A stretch of DNA of 64,000 bases, taken from Pontibacter pudoricolor (GTDB taxonomy: Bacteria > Bacteroidota > Bacteroidia > Cytophagales > Hymenobacteraceae). The notes beneath the pieces were generated by a model. That model did no database searches. It saw only the letters and a list, made by a program, of their open reading frames with translations, and was not told the DNA's origin. The DNA lies in NCBI RefSeq assembly GCF_010092985.1, contig NZ_CP048106.1, positions 1,426,001 through 1,490,000 of the forward strand, in the 5' to 3' direction. Position numbers and translations under genes: made by a program. Within the stretch, counting starts at the first letter, position 1, and each line of letters starts with the position of its first letter. Positions 30,104 through 38,360 of this stretch are shown here, in pieces.

Positions 30104-32308
30104 CTACCTGCCGCCCGGAGGGCAGTATTGTTTCAGGTAATTTGTAAACAATGTAGACAGGTGCTCTCCTGTGCCTTCTCCTTCCGAAATACTGTGCGAG
30201 CGGTTAGGGTACGGCATAAACTGGAACTGCTTGTTATACTTGATCAGTTCGTTTACCAGTTGCTCGGCATTGTTGTAGTGCACGTTATCGTCGCCGGTGC
30301 CGTGGATGTAAAGCAGGTTGCCCTGCAGGTTTTTAGCATACGTGATCGGTGAGCCTTTCACAAAATCTTCGCGGTTTTCCTGAGGCAGGCCCATGTAGCG
30401 CTCCTGGTAAATGTTGTCGTAGGTAAGTTGGTTAGCCACTGCTGCTACCGAAATACCGGTTTTGTAGATATCCGGGTGCTGAAACAGCAGGTTAAGTGTA
30501 GCAGAGCCGCCGCCGCTCCAACCCCACACTGCTACACGCGATGCATCCACATAAGGCAGTTTCAGCAGCTCACGGGCAGCGGCTGCCTGGTCAGAGATGT
30601 TAAGCTGGCCCACTTTACGATAAATACTCTTTCGCCATTCTCTTCCTTTAGGGGCAGGCGTACCACGGTTATCTACCGACACATAAATATAACCGTCTTC
30701 CGCCATGTCGCCACCGTACAGGAAATTCATGCCTGCGCCGTAGGTGTCTTTCACGGTCTGGTTGGCAGGTTCGGAGTAAACATAGAACAAGATCGGGTAT
30801 TTTTTCTTCGGGTCGAAGTTGGCAGGCTTGGCCATCCAGGCATCCATCTCCACGCCATCAGCTGATTTAACTTTGATAAACTCTACACGGTTAGCTGCTT
30901 TATCGGCACTGGCCAATGCTTTTTGCACGGCGCTTTCTCCACCCAACGCCTTATGGTCTGGCAATGCTACCCACTCACTTACTGGTTTGGTATAATGGTT
31001 TGAGAAACGGTGCTGTGCAAACTTTGCGTTAGGCGACAAACTATAGTTGTGTGTGCCCGGCTGAGATGCCGGCGTCAGGCGCTCTGCTTTGCCTTTTCCG
31101 TTCAGGCGGGTGCGGTACAGGTATTGCTGCGTAGCGTTGTCCGGCGAAGCCAGGAAGTAAACATAGCCGCCTTTTTCGTCTACTCCTGCAATTTCCATCA
31201 CATCGTAGTTGCCTTTCGTGATCAGGTTCTCTTTTTTGCCATCCCGGCTTACACGGTACAAGTGGCGCCAGCCATCTTTTTCACTGGCCCACAAAAATTC
31301 CTTGCCGCCGTTCAGCCAGTCCCAGCCACCATAATTATAGGTTCCGTCCCAGCTCGGCAAAATGTCGATCCAGGCTTTGTCTTTTTCGGTATAGATCTGT
31401 CTGGTTTTCCCGTTATCAGCATTGCTCAGGTATAGTGTGCTCTCATTTTGTTTGCGGTTCAGCTGCTGCATGATGAGCTCATTGGCATTAGAAGCCCACT
31501 CCATGCGAGGCAGGTAGGTATTCTTCGGGTCTCCCGGAATTTCCATCCAGCGGGTAGCAGCATTATCTATGCCGACAACACCAATTTTGTAAGGGGACGG
31601 GGCTTCGCCGGCAACCGGATACTCTACCGGAATTACCTTGGTATACACACCATCTAACATGTCAAACATGATGTAATCTTTTACCTGTGTGGCATCCAGT
31701 TGCCAGAAGGCGATCTTTTTGCTGTCCGGGCTCCAGCGGAAACCATCTCGGGCAGAAAACTCTTCTTCATAAGCCCAGTCAAACGTACCGTTGATCAGTT
31801 TGCGGCTACCGTCTTTGGTCAGCTGTTTTTGATCTCCGCTTTGCAGGTCATCCACATAAATATTGTGCTCGCTCACATAAGCTACTTTGCTACCATCCGG
31901 CGAAAACTTGGCGAACATCAGTGACGATTCCGGTCTGTTGGCTCCTACCTGGCGCAAGGTTTTTTTCTGTAAATCATATACCCAGTAATCGCCCCGGGTA
32001 TCGTAACGCCATACTTTTTGGGTGTTGGTATAGATCAGCACCTTCTGCTCATCCGCCGACAGGTCAAAGCTCCTGATCTTTAGCGGTTCTGTTTTTCCGG
32101 CAGGCACCAGCGCCGTTTTGTTCAGGAAGATCTCTGTAGCGTCTTCAGGTAATTTATGCTTTACAAGTTGTCCCTGTTCGGATTGCACATAAGTATCGCC
32201 GGATCTGAGCCACTGTCGGTTCTGATAGCCCTGTGCCAGGGCTTGGAACGAGATAAAAAACAGCAGTAGTAACTGCAAAAGAAAGGTTCGTAGTTTTAAA
32301 TTGTGCAT
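30104..32308 (-). CDS. DPP IV-like S9-family peptidase
   Basis: 734 residues with a signal peptide (LLQLLLLFFISFQALAQG). An eight-bladed propeller (about 60-480, with the DPP IV Glu motif FDWAYEEEFSARDGF) precedes an alpha/beta-hydrolase domain. The nucleophile Ser598 is in WGWSGGGSA (family usually GWSYGG); the Asp is in HGTGDDNVHY and the His in NRSHSISEG. It should cleave Xaa-Pro dipeptides from N-termini in the periplasm. Location beside the M1 gene and just downstream of the hydroxyproline operon supports a role in proline-rich peptide use. Confidence 0.92.
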   Translation of the reverse strand: MHNLKLRTFLLQLLLLFFISFQALAQGYQNRQWLRSGDTYVQSEQGQLVKHKLPEDATEIFLNKTALVPAGKTEPLKIRSFDLSADEQKVLIYTNTQKVWRYDTRGDYWVYDLQKKTLRQVGANRPESSLMFAKFSPDGSKVAYVSEHNIYVDDLQSGDQKQLTKDGSRKLINGTFDWAYEEEFSARDGFRWSPDSKKIAFWQLDATQVKDYIMFDMLDGVYTKVIPVEYPVAGEAPSPYKIGVVGIDNAATRWMEIPGDPKNTYLPRMEWASNANELIMQQLNRKQNESTLYLSNADNGKTRQIYTEKDKAWIDILPSWDGTYNYGGWDWLNGGKEFLWASEKDGWRHLYRVSRDGKKENLITKGNYDVMEIAGVDEKGGYVYFLASPDNATQQYLYRTRLNGKGKAERLTPASQPGTHNYSLSPNAKFAQHRFSNHYTKPVSEWVALPDHKALGGESAVQKALASADKAANRVEFIKVKSADGVEMDAWMAKPANFDPKKKYPILFYVYSEPANQTVKDTYGAGMNFLYGGDMAEDGYIYVSVDNRGTPAPKGREWRKSIYRKVGQLNISDQAAAARELLKLPYVDASRVAVWGWSGGGSATLNLLFQHPDIYKTGISVAAVANQLTYDNIYQERYMGLPQENREDFVKGSPITYAKNLQGNLLYIHGTGDDNVHYNNAEQLVNELIKYNKQFQFMPYPNRSHSISEGEGTGEHLSTLFTNYLKQYCPPGGR

Positions 32309-32707
32309 GCTGTGGTTAGTTTGTAGGTAGTTGCGAATTTTCAGATTTTAAAGAAGTTCTGCTGCCCCGGAAGCTCTATAATAAGCCCCGGGACGAAAGC
32401 AGGAAATTAACAAATTAATTTGTTCCCAGCTATATTTCAGGCTTGTGAATTGCCATTCCGCTCTTTCGGACAATATTTCTTACTGCTCTTTCGGACATCC
32501 ATGTCCGAAAGCTATCTGCCGGGGACATCCTTGTCCCCGTGTTGCAATTTACGCGGATTAGGAAATACGCTTCAGTTCTAGTTCCGGATTAAGAAATCCG
32601 GAAAAGCATTAGTAAACGCGGACGTGGACGTCCGCAGCAGACAGGTTCCGGACAAGGATGTCCGGAACAGCGATAACTAGAAACAGAAATGGCTATAGTT
32701 GTCAGCT
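32309..32707. other. Intergenic region carrying repeat copy B
   Basis: 399 bases between the DPP IV-like gene start and the end of the hydroxyproline operon. Mostly occupied by the hairpin repeat (32489-32668). No gene seen. Confidence 0.5.
32489..32668. repeat. GGAC/GTCC hairpin repeat, copy B (longest)
   Basis: Five near-perfect hairpins in tandem. 32489-32510: arms TTTCGGACA/TGTCCGAAA. 32521-32538: GGGGACA/TGTCCCC. 32582-32603: TTCCGGATT/AATCCGGAA. 32618-32635: GCGGACG/CGTCCGC. 32646-32667: TTCCGGACA/TGTCCGGAA. Each has a 4-base loop (TCCA, TCCT, AAGA, TGGA, AGGA). A sixth, decayed one lies near 32553-32570. Long (9-bp) and short (7-bp) stems recur, and mutations are compensated in both arms. 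Confidence 0.85.
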
Positions 32708-33955
32708 TCAATTATACCTGTCCGGAGAGAAAGCATCGGTGAGCAGCTGTGCTTTTCTGTTCAGCAGTTGCTCTGCCAGCACTTTGCCTGTAGCCGGGGC
32801 CAGGCTCACACCCATCATACTATGGCCGGTACCGAAAAGCACATTGCTCCAGCGCTGTGTGGCACCAATGTAAGGCAGTCCATCCGGCGAACAAGGTCGC
32901 AACCCGCTCCAGATCTTATCAGGCTTCGGAAAGGTAGGATTAAAATTGGCGTAGTAATCCGGAATAGCATCGAAAATACCGCGTACCCGCTTCTGGTTTA
33001 TAGTTTGGTTAGTGCCTGTTATCTCCATAGTTCCGCCAAAACGTACCTGCTCACCAAATGGAGTTACCGCTACTTTCCGCTCGCATAGGATGGCGGGCAC
33101 CTGCAAAGCCGGCTGGTTCTGCTGCATAAAACTATAGCCTTTCCCTGAGAGCATCGGCAGGTAAATACCCAGCTTGTTGGCAAGTTCCCCGGACCAGGCT
33201 CCCGCACAAACTATAAGCTGATCGCAGTTAATGTCCCCTTTGTTGGTAACTATTGCATGAATGCGGTCGCCTTTGTGCTCAAAATTCAGCACCTGCGCCA
33301 GCGGCACCATGTTAACGCCTTTAGCTTTCAGGTAGTCTTTCAAAAAACTATGCAATTTAGCAGGGTCAAGATGGGCATCGCCTGTAAAATGCACGGCACC
33401 GCGCACATCCAGTTCTACGTCCGGTTCCAGTTGCTGTGCCTCCTGCCGCGAGAGCACCTTTGCCTCTACCCCGTGCTGGTTAGCCAGGTGCGCCATTTCT
33501 ACTTCTTCCCGCTCCATTTCCGGTGTCCGGTACAGCATCAGGAGGCCTTTTTCTTCCAACCCAATCTGCGACTCTGGGTGCCGGGCCGCAAAATCAAGAT
33601 ACAGCTGTCTGCTGAGCAGGCTCAGGTTTTTGAGATACGGAATGCTGTGCTCCACGTGCTGCCTGGTAGATGCCCTGTAAAAATGCAGGCACCATTGCAG
33701 CAAGCGCCGGTCCAGGCGGGGATGAATGTAAAAGGGACTGGTAGCGGAAAACATCCATTTCAATCCTTTGCTGATCATGCCCGGCGAAGCCAGCGGCACA
33801 ATATGGCTTGGCACAATCATCCCGGCATTGCCTGTAGAGCAGCCCTGCTCCATATCACCCTGGTCTAGCAGGGTGACGTTGAAGCCTTCTTCTGAAAGGT
33901 AATAAGCCGTGAACAGCCCCACGATGCCCCCGCCGATTATAGTTACGTTGCTCAT
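32708..33955 (-). CDS. FAD-dependent D-amino-acid (D-hydroxyproline) oxidase/dehydrogenase
   Basis: 415-residue DAO/DadA-type flavoenzyme. The N-terminal Rossmann motif is IIGGGIVGLFTAYYLSEEG with the acidic end LLDQGD; the C-terminal FAD contact is GTGHSMMGVSLAPATGK. In hydroxyproline clusters an enzyme of this fold oxidises cis-4-hydroxy-D-proline to pyrroline-4-hydroxy-2-carboxylate. It is a single subunit here, unlike the three-subunit LhpBEF of Pseudomonas. One base separates it from the epimerase gene. Last gene of the operon. Confidence 0.85.
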   Translation of the reverse strand: MSNVTIIGGGIVGLFTAYYLSEEGFNVTLLDQGDMEQGCSTGNAGMIVPSHIVPLASPGMISKGLKWMFSATSPFYIHPRLDRRLLQWCLHFYRASTRQHVEHSIPYLKNLSLLSRQLYLDFAARHPESQIGLEEKGLLMLYRTPEMEREEVEMAHLANQHGVEAKVLSRQEAQQLEPDVELDVRGAVHFTGDAHLDPAKLHSFLKDYLKAKGVNMVPLAQVLNFEHKGDRIHAIVTNKGDINCDQLIVCAGAWSGELANKLGIYLPMLSGKGYSFMQQNQPALQVPAILCERKVAVTPFGEQVRFGGTMEITGTNQTINQKRVRGIFDAIPDYYANFNPTFPKPDKIWSGLRPCSPDGLPYIGATQRWSNVLFGTGHSMMGVSLAPATGKVLAEQLLNRKAQLLTDAFSPDRYN

Positions 33956-33956
33956 A

Positions 33957-34958
33957 TCAGATTACCTGGAAACCGTGAATGTATGGATCTTCCTCATCAA
34001 AAAAGATAGTATTGTGTCCTGTAATAATGGCCCAGCCTTCGATGCCGGGATAAATAGCTGGTTTGCCTGCTACGGTTGTCTCTCCTTCTATTGTGCCGGT
34101 AAATACCGAACCGATAATGCTTTCATGGATGAACTTCTGCCCCGATTTTAGCTTGCCTTTGGTGTACCACTGCGCCATCCGCGCCGAAGTTCCGGTTCCG
34201 CAGGGTGAGCGATCAATGGCCTTATCGCCATAAAAAACAGCGTTGCGGGCTGTGGATGTGGAAGCCAGCGGATCACCGGTCCAGAGAATGTGCGAAAGAC
34301 CATTGATGGCAGGGTTTTCAGGGTGAACGAAGGTATACCGCTCGTTCAGGCGCTGTCGCAGCACGCGGCTCCAGGAGATAAGCTTATCTGCCGTATAGTT
34401 CTGCATGCCATCAAAGTTTTCCTGCGGATCAACTATAGCATAAAAATTACCGCCATAGGCCACGTCCACCTTCAGCGCACCCAGTTCCGGACATTCCACC
34501 GTCAGCCCTTCCGAATCGAGGTATGAAGCCACGTTGGTCAGTTTCACCGATTTCACCTTATCTCCTTCCTGGGTGTACTGCACGCGCACTAAGCCGGCTG
34601 GTGTTTCAAGTCGCAACTGGCCCGGAATTTTCGGGGTGATCAGGCCTTCTTCCAGTGCTATAGTTACCGTGCCAATGGTACCGTGACCGCACATAGGCAG
34701 GCAGCCGCTGGTCTCGATATAAAGTACAGCCACATCATTTTCGGGGTCATGGGGCGGGTACAAAATGCTGCCCGACATCATATCATGGCCGCGCGGTTCG
34801 AACATCAGCCCTTTCCGGATCCAGTCGTACTCTTTCAGGAAGTGCAGGCGCTTTTCGCTCATGTTCTGGCCCTGCAGCACAGGGCCGCCGCTTGCCACCA
34901 GGCGCACCGGGTTGCCGCAGGTATGGGCATCGATGCAAAAAAATGTTTTTCTGGCCAT
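33957..34958 (-). CDS. 4-hydroxyproline 2-epimerase (proline racemase family)
   Basis: 333 residues. Both catalytic cysteines are present: Cys90 in MCGHGTIG and Cys253 in SPCGTGTSAR. Two Cys indicates an epimerase/racemase, whereas the dehydratase branch has Thr at the first site. DAHTCGNPVRLV near the N-terminus and GHG after Cys90 favour the hydroxyproline form over free proline racemase. It converts trans-4-hydroxy-L-proline to cis-4-hydroxy-D-proline, the first step of the pathway encoded by this operon. Two bases separate it from the aldehyde dehydrogenase gene. Confidence 0.9.
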   Translation of the reverse strand: MARKTFFCIDAHTCGNPVRLVASGGPVLQGQNMSEKRLHFLKEYDWIRKGLMFEPRGHDMMSGSILYPPHDPENDVAVLYIETSGCLPMCGHGTIGTVTIALEEGLITPKIPGQLRLETPAGLVRVQYTQEGDKVKSVKLTNVASYLDSEGLTVECPELGALKVDVAYGGNFYAIVDPQENFDGMQNYTADKLISWSRVLRQRLNERYTFVHPENPAINGLSHILWTGDPLASTSTARNAVFYGDKAIDRSPCGTGTSARMAQWYTKGKLKSGQKFIHESIIGSVFTGTIEGETTVAGKPAIYPGIEGWAIITGHNTIFFDEEDPYIHGFQVI

Positions 34959-34960
34959 AC

Positions 34961-36421
34961 TTATTCGTTGATGCTGCTTTGGGTTAATTTTCCGTTAATG
35001 GTGCGCCAGATGCCGGTGCTGTTTTCGTTCTGTAGTTCCTGTGGTAGTAGCGCCTGCGGTGCCGACTGAAACGTAACCGGTCGGGCAAAACGCTTAATAG
35101 CATATACACCTACAGAAGTGCTTCTGCTGTCGGTAGTCGCCGGGAACGGACCGCCGTGCGTCATGGCGTAGCTTACTTCTACCCCGGTTGGTACACCCGC
35201 AAATAGCAAACGTCCGCACTTATCGCGCAGCGCATCGGTCAGGTTCTGTTGTAGCTGCTGTTCCTTGTCTGTCCCCCAGAGCGTGCAGGTAAGCTGCCCC
35301 TGCAGTGCGTTGGCAGCAGCCAGTAACTCATCTGCATTTTTATAAGTTACCACCAGTGTAAAGGGCCCGAAAATTTCTTCCTGCAGGGCAGGGTTCTGCA
35401 ACCACTGCTGTACATTGGTACTTGCCAGCGCGGCGCGGCCTTCCAGCACATCGGTTTCCTGTTGTATGATGGCTTGCACACCCTGTTCTTTCAGCAGTTT
35501 ATCCAGCCCTTTATAGTAATTACCGGCAATGCCTTCATGCAGCATGTTGGCAGGTGTTGCCTTGCTCAGCTCTTCTTCCAAAGCTTCCATAAAACCATGG
35601 GTAGCATCAGATTCCGGCACAAACAACAAACCAGGACAAGTACAGAATTGCCCCGAGCCTAACAGCACCGAAGCTGCTGCCTGCTTTGCCAGTTGTTGTG
35701 TATCTTCTTTCAGCTTCTCAGGAAGGATAAACAGTGGGTTGGTGCTGCCCATCTCGGCATATACCGGAACAGGAACCTCGCGCTGCATGGCCAGGTCGAA
35801 TATGGCTTTGCCGCCTTTGTACGAACCCGTAAAAGCCACCGCCTTTGTGGCAGGGTGTTTCACCATCTCCTGCCCTACCTCTACGCCACCGCTTACATGC
35901 TGAAACACACCTTCCGGCAATTTGCATCTTTGCAGGGCATTGGCAATGGCACCATTCACGAGCTGCGACGTTTGCGGGTGGCCAGGATGTTCTTTATACA
36001 CTATAGTACAACCGGCAGCCAGCGCAGAAGCAGTGTCGCCACCCGCGGTAGAAAAAGCGAGCGGGAAATTGCTTGCCCCAAATACAACAACCGGCCCGAG
36101 TGGTACCAGCATGCGGCGCATGTCCGGGCGTGGCATAGGCTGGCGATCCGGCAGGGCTGTGTCTATAGTTGCTTCAACCCACGAACCTTCTTCCACCACA
36201 TCGGCAAATAAACGCAATTGGCTGCAGGTGCGCCCACGCTCGCCGGTCAGACGGGCTAGTGGCAGGTTGCTTTCACGGCTGGCCGTTTCCAGCAGCACAT
36301 CGCCTAAAGCTTCTATTTCTTCGGCTATAGTTCGGAGCAGCTGCGCGCGCTGTGCCGGTGTGGTTTTCTTATATACTTCAAAGGCCTGCGCTGCCTTTTT
36401 TAATGCTTCTTTATAGGGCAT
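34961..36421 (-). CDS. Alpha-ketoglutarate semialdehyde (2,5-dioxovalerate) dehydrogenase
   Basis: 486-residue aldehyde dehydrogenase. Catalytic Cys in GSGQFCTCPG, general-base Glu in YAEMGSTNPLF, cofactor-site residues around VVFGASNFPLAFSTAGGD. MGSTNP and FCTCPG are the version seen in 2,5-dioxopentanoate dehydrogenases, which produce 2-oxoglutarate as the last step of hydroxyproline (and some sugar acid) breakdown. It overlaps the end of the DHDPS-family gene by 11 bases, indicating translational coupling. Confidence 0.9.
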   Translation of the reverse strand: MPYKEALKKAAQAFEVYKKTTPAQRAQLLRTIAEEIEALGDVLLETASRESNLPLARLTGERGRTCSQLRLFADVVEEGSWVEATIDTALPDRQPMPRPDMRRMLVPLGPVVVFGASNFPLAFSTAGGDTASALAAGCTIVYKEHPGHPQTSQLVNGAIANALQRCKLPEGVFQHVSGGVEVGQEMVKHPATKAVAFTGSYKGGKAIFDLAMQREVPVPVYAEMGSTNPLFILPEKLKEDTQQLAKQAAASVLLGSGQFCTCPGLLFVPESDATHGFMEALEEELSKATPANMLHEGIAGNYYKGLDKLLKEQGVQAIIQQETDVLEGRAALASTNVQQWLQNPALQEEIFGPFTLVVTYKNADELLAAANALQGQLTCTLWGTDKEQQLQQNLTDALRDKCGRLLFAGVPTGVEVSYAMTHGGPFPATTDSRSTSVGVYAIKRFARPVTFQSAPQALLPQELQNENSTGIWRTINGKLTQSSINE

Positions 36422-37334
36422 AGGATTCTTCTTTAAAAGCCGGCAAAGCAGGTCTGTTGTCTATTCCTTTCTTTATGGTAGCGATCACGGCTGAGCGTTC
36501 TTCCCCGATCAGCGGCAGGCGGGGCGCACGCACATGCTCTGTACCAATTCCTTCCATCTGCTCAGCCATTTTAATGTACTGTACCAGCTTCGGGTGGATA
36601 TCAAGTTCCAGTAACGGCATAAACCAACGGTAAATCTCCAGTGCTTCCTGCGTTCTGCCGGCCTTTGCTAATTTAAACACAGCCATCGTCTCTCGCGGGA
36701 AGGCGCAAACCAGTCCGGCTACCCAGCCATGGGCTCCCATCAGCAGGCTTTCCAGCGCTAAGGTATCCACACCACAAAGTATTTTAATGCGGTCGCCAAA
36801 ACGGTTCAGCATGCGGGTTACATTGGTCAGGTCGCGGGTCGATTCTTTTACAGCCTGAATGTTATCGTGTACGAGCAGTTCGTCAAACATCTCTAAGGTA
36901 ATGCTGCGCTTATAGTCTACGGGGTTGTTGTAGAGCATAATAGGAAGCGATGTGCTTTCGGCCACAGCTTTAAAAAAGGCCACGGTCTCGCGGTGATCTG
37001 AATAATAGCGCATCGGCGGCAGTAACATGAGGCCGCTGGCACCCATTTCTTCTGCTTCGCGGGCACGAAGTATGGCTTCCTGTGTGGCACCTTCGGCAAT
37101 GTTCATAATAACCGGCACCTTGCCAGCCACATAGGCTATCGTTTTGCGCGTAAGCTCCTGTTTTTCATCGGTGCGCAGTACGCTGGCTTCGCCCAGTGTG
37201 CCGCCCAATATAATGCCGTCCACACCGGCTTCCAGTTGGGCATCTACGTTCTTAAAGCATGTTTCAAAGTCAAGGCTGCCGTCGGCGTTAAATTTTGTGG
37301 TAAGTGCAGGAAATACTCCGTTCCAGTTGATCAT
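36411..37334 (-). CDS. DHDPS-family pyrroline-4-hydroxy-2-carboxylate deaminase (probable)
   Basis: 307 residues from the ATG at 37334 (MINWNGVFPALTTKF). The open frame extends to 37445, but the extra 37 residues are unlike the family and would cover the -7 box at 37361-37368. TIM-barrel aldolase marks are GGTLGEASVL, YNNPVDYKRS and the Schiff-base Lys in IQAVKESTRDL. In hydroxyproline loci this enzyme deaminates pyrroline-4-hydroxy-2-carboxylate to alpha-ketoglutarate semialdehyde, the substrate of the next gene. First gene of the four-gene operon. Confidence 0.87.
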   Translation of the reverse strand: MINWNGVFPALTTKFNADGSLDFETCFKNVDAQLEAGVDGIILGGTLGEASVLRTDEKQELTRKTIAYVAGKVPVIMNIAEGATQEAILRAREAEEMGASGLMLLPPMRYYSDHRETVAFFKAVAESTSLPIMLYNNPVDYKRSITLEMFDELLVHDNIQAVKESTRDLTNVTRMLNRFGDRIKILCGVDTLALESLLMGAHGWVAGLVCAFPRETMAVFKLAKAGRTQEALEIYRWFMPLLELDIHPKLVQYIKMAEQMEGIGTEHVRAPRLPLIGEERSAVIATIKKGIDNRPALPAFKEESYAL

Positions 37335-37360
37335 GATGAGAAAGTTTTTTGGTTCTATAT

Positions 37361-37368
37361 CAAAGGTA
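37361..37368 (-). promoter_or_regulatory. -7 box of the hydroxyproline operon
   Basis: TACCTTTG on the - strand matches the Bacteroidota -7 consensus TAnnTTTG, 27 bases upstream of the operon ATG at 37334. A matching -33 TTG at the right distance is not clear. The divergent regulator has its own box 60 bases away. Confidence 0.55.
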
Positions 37369-37427
37369 TGCGGATGTACGGCCAAAATCCTGTACTCAAT
37401 TAATAAATACTGGTAGTATATTGACCT

Positions 37428-37435
37428 TATTTTTG
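37428..37435 (+). promoter_or_regulatory. -7 box of the AraC-type regulator gene
   Basis: TATTTTTG matches TAnnTTTG, 35 bases before the ATG at 37471. The region between the two divergent boxes (37369-37427) is the natural place for the AraC operator. Confidence 0.5.
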
Positions 37436-37470
37436 CAACTCCCACAGAAATTAGCTAACATGGTACCAGC

Positions 37471-38334
37471 ATGAAGGTCATTCCGTTTAAAATACCGAAG
37501 TCGAGCAAGGAGCTGATCCGCTACCAGGTGGACTGCCAGCCTTACTTCTACGATAAGCTGCACCAGCATCCTGAAATACAGCTGAGCTGCATTCTTTCGG
37601 GAGAAGGCAAACTGATTGTGGGTGACTACATTGGCCGCTTTGGGCCAGGCGACATTTTCCTGCTTGGCCGAAACGTACCCCACGTTTTCCGGAGCGATGA
37701 CGTATATTACCAGCCTGACAGTAAAAAGCAAAGCCATAGTATCATAGTGTTCTTTGACCTGCACGCGTTCGGCGATGCGTTCTGGACTTCGGAAGAGCTG
37801 CAGGAAGCCAAGGATTTTTTTGAGCACCTGAACGGCTGTTACCGGGTGCAGGTGGTTGATCAGGAAAACTTTGTACGGCAGATACAGCAACTACAGCACA
37901 AGGAGAAACTGGAAAAAGTATTGGGTGCGCTGCAACTGGTGGATGTACTGATGCGGCAGGCAACACTCCAGCGCCTGAACCTGGGCGACCAGATGCACAA
38001 CCTGAGCGAACGCGAAGGCAAACGGATGGAGCAGGTCGTACAGTTCCTGGTAGAGGAAAGCCACAGGCAGCTAAGCCTGGAAGAAGTGGCATCGGTAGCC
38101 AACATGAGCCGCGAAGCCTTCTGCCGCTTTTTTAAAGACCGCACCCGTAAAACGCTTGTCACTTTTTTAAACGAACTGCGCGTAAACAATGCTTGCCATG
38201 CGTTGCTGCACACCGACCAGACAATTGCCGGTATTGCCTTTTCCTGCGGCTTTGCCAACCTGTCGCATTTTAACCGTGTATTTGCAAAAACACTTGGTAC
38301 CACCCCGCGCCAGTTCCGACGTCAGTCGAAATAA
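37471..38334 (+). CDS. AraC-family regulator of the hydroxyproline operon
   Basis: 287 residues. N-terminal cupin-like sensor (HQHPEIQLSCILSGEGKLIVG as pieces HQHPEIQLS and GEGKLIVGDY; GDIFLLGRNVPH), linker, and a C-terminal pair of helix-turn-helix motifs (LSLEEVASVANMSREAFCRF; IAGIAFSCGFANLSHFNRVF). It binds DNA and probably senses hydroxyproline or a pathway intermediate. It is divergent from the catabolic operon with 136 bases between start codons, the usual layout for a local regulator. Confidence 0.87.
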   Translation: MKVIPFKIPKSSKELIRYQVDCQPYFYDKLHQHPEIQLSCILSGEGKLIVGDYIGRFGPGDIFLLGRNVPHVFRSDDVYYQPDSKKQSHSIIVFFDLHAFGDAFWTSEELQEAKDFFEHLNGCYRVQVVDQENFVRQIQQLQHKEKLEKVLGALQLVDVLMRQATLQRLNLGDQMHNLSEREGKRMEQVVQFLVEESHRQLSLEEVASVANMSREAFCRFFKDRTRKTLVTFLNELRVNNACHALLHTDQTIAGIAFSCGFANLSHFNRVFAKTLGTTPRQFRRQSK

Positions 38335-38360
38335 TGAAAGTATAAACCAACTATAGAATC

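Noticed and set aside
36411-37445. Longer start for the DHDPS-family gene
   Set aside because: The extra 37 residues are unlike the family and would run over the -7 box at 37361-37368; ATG at 37334 gives normal length.
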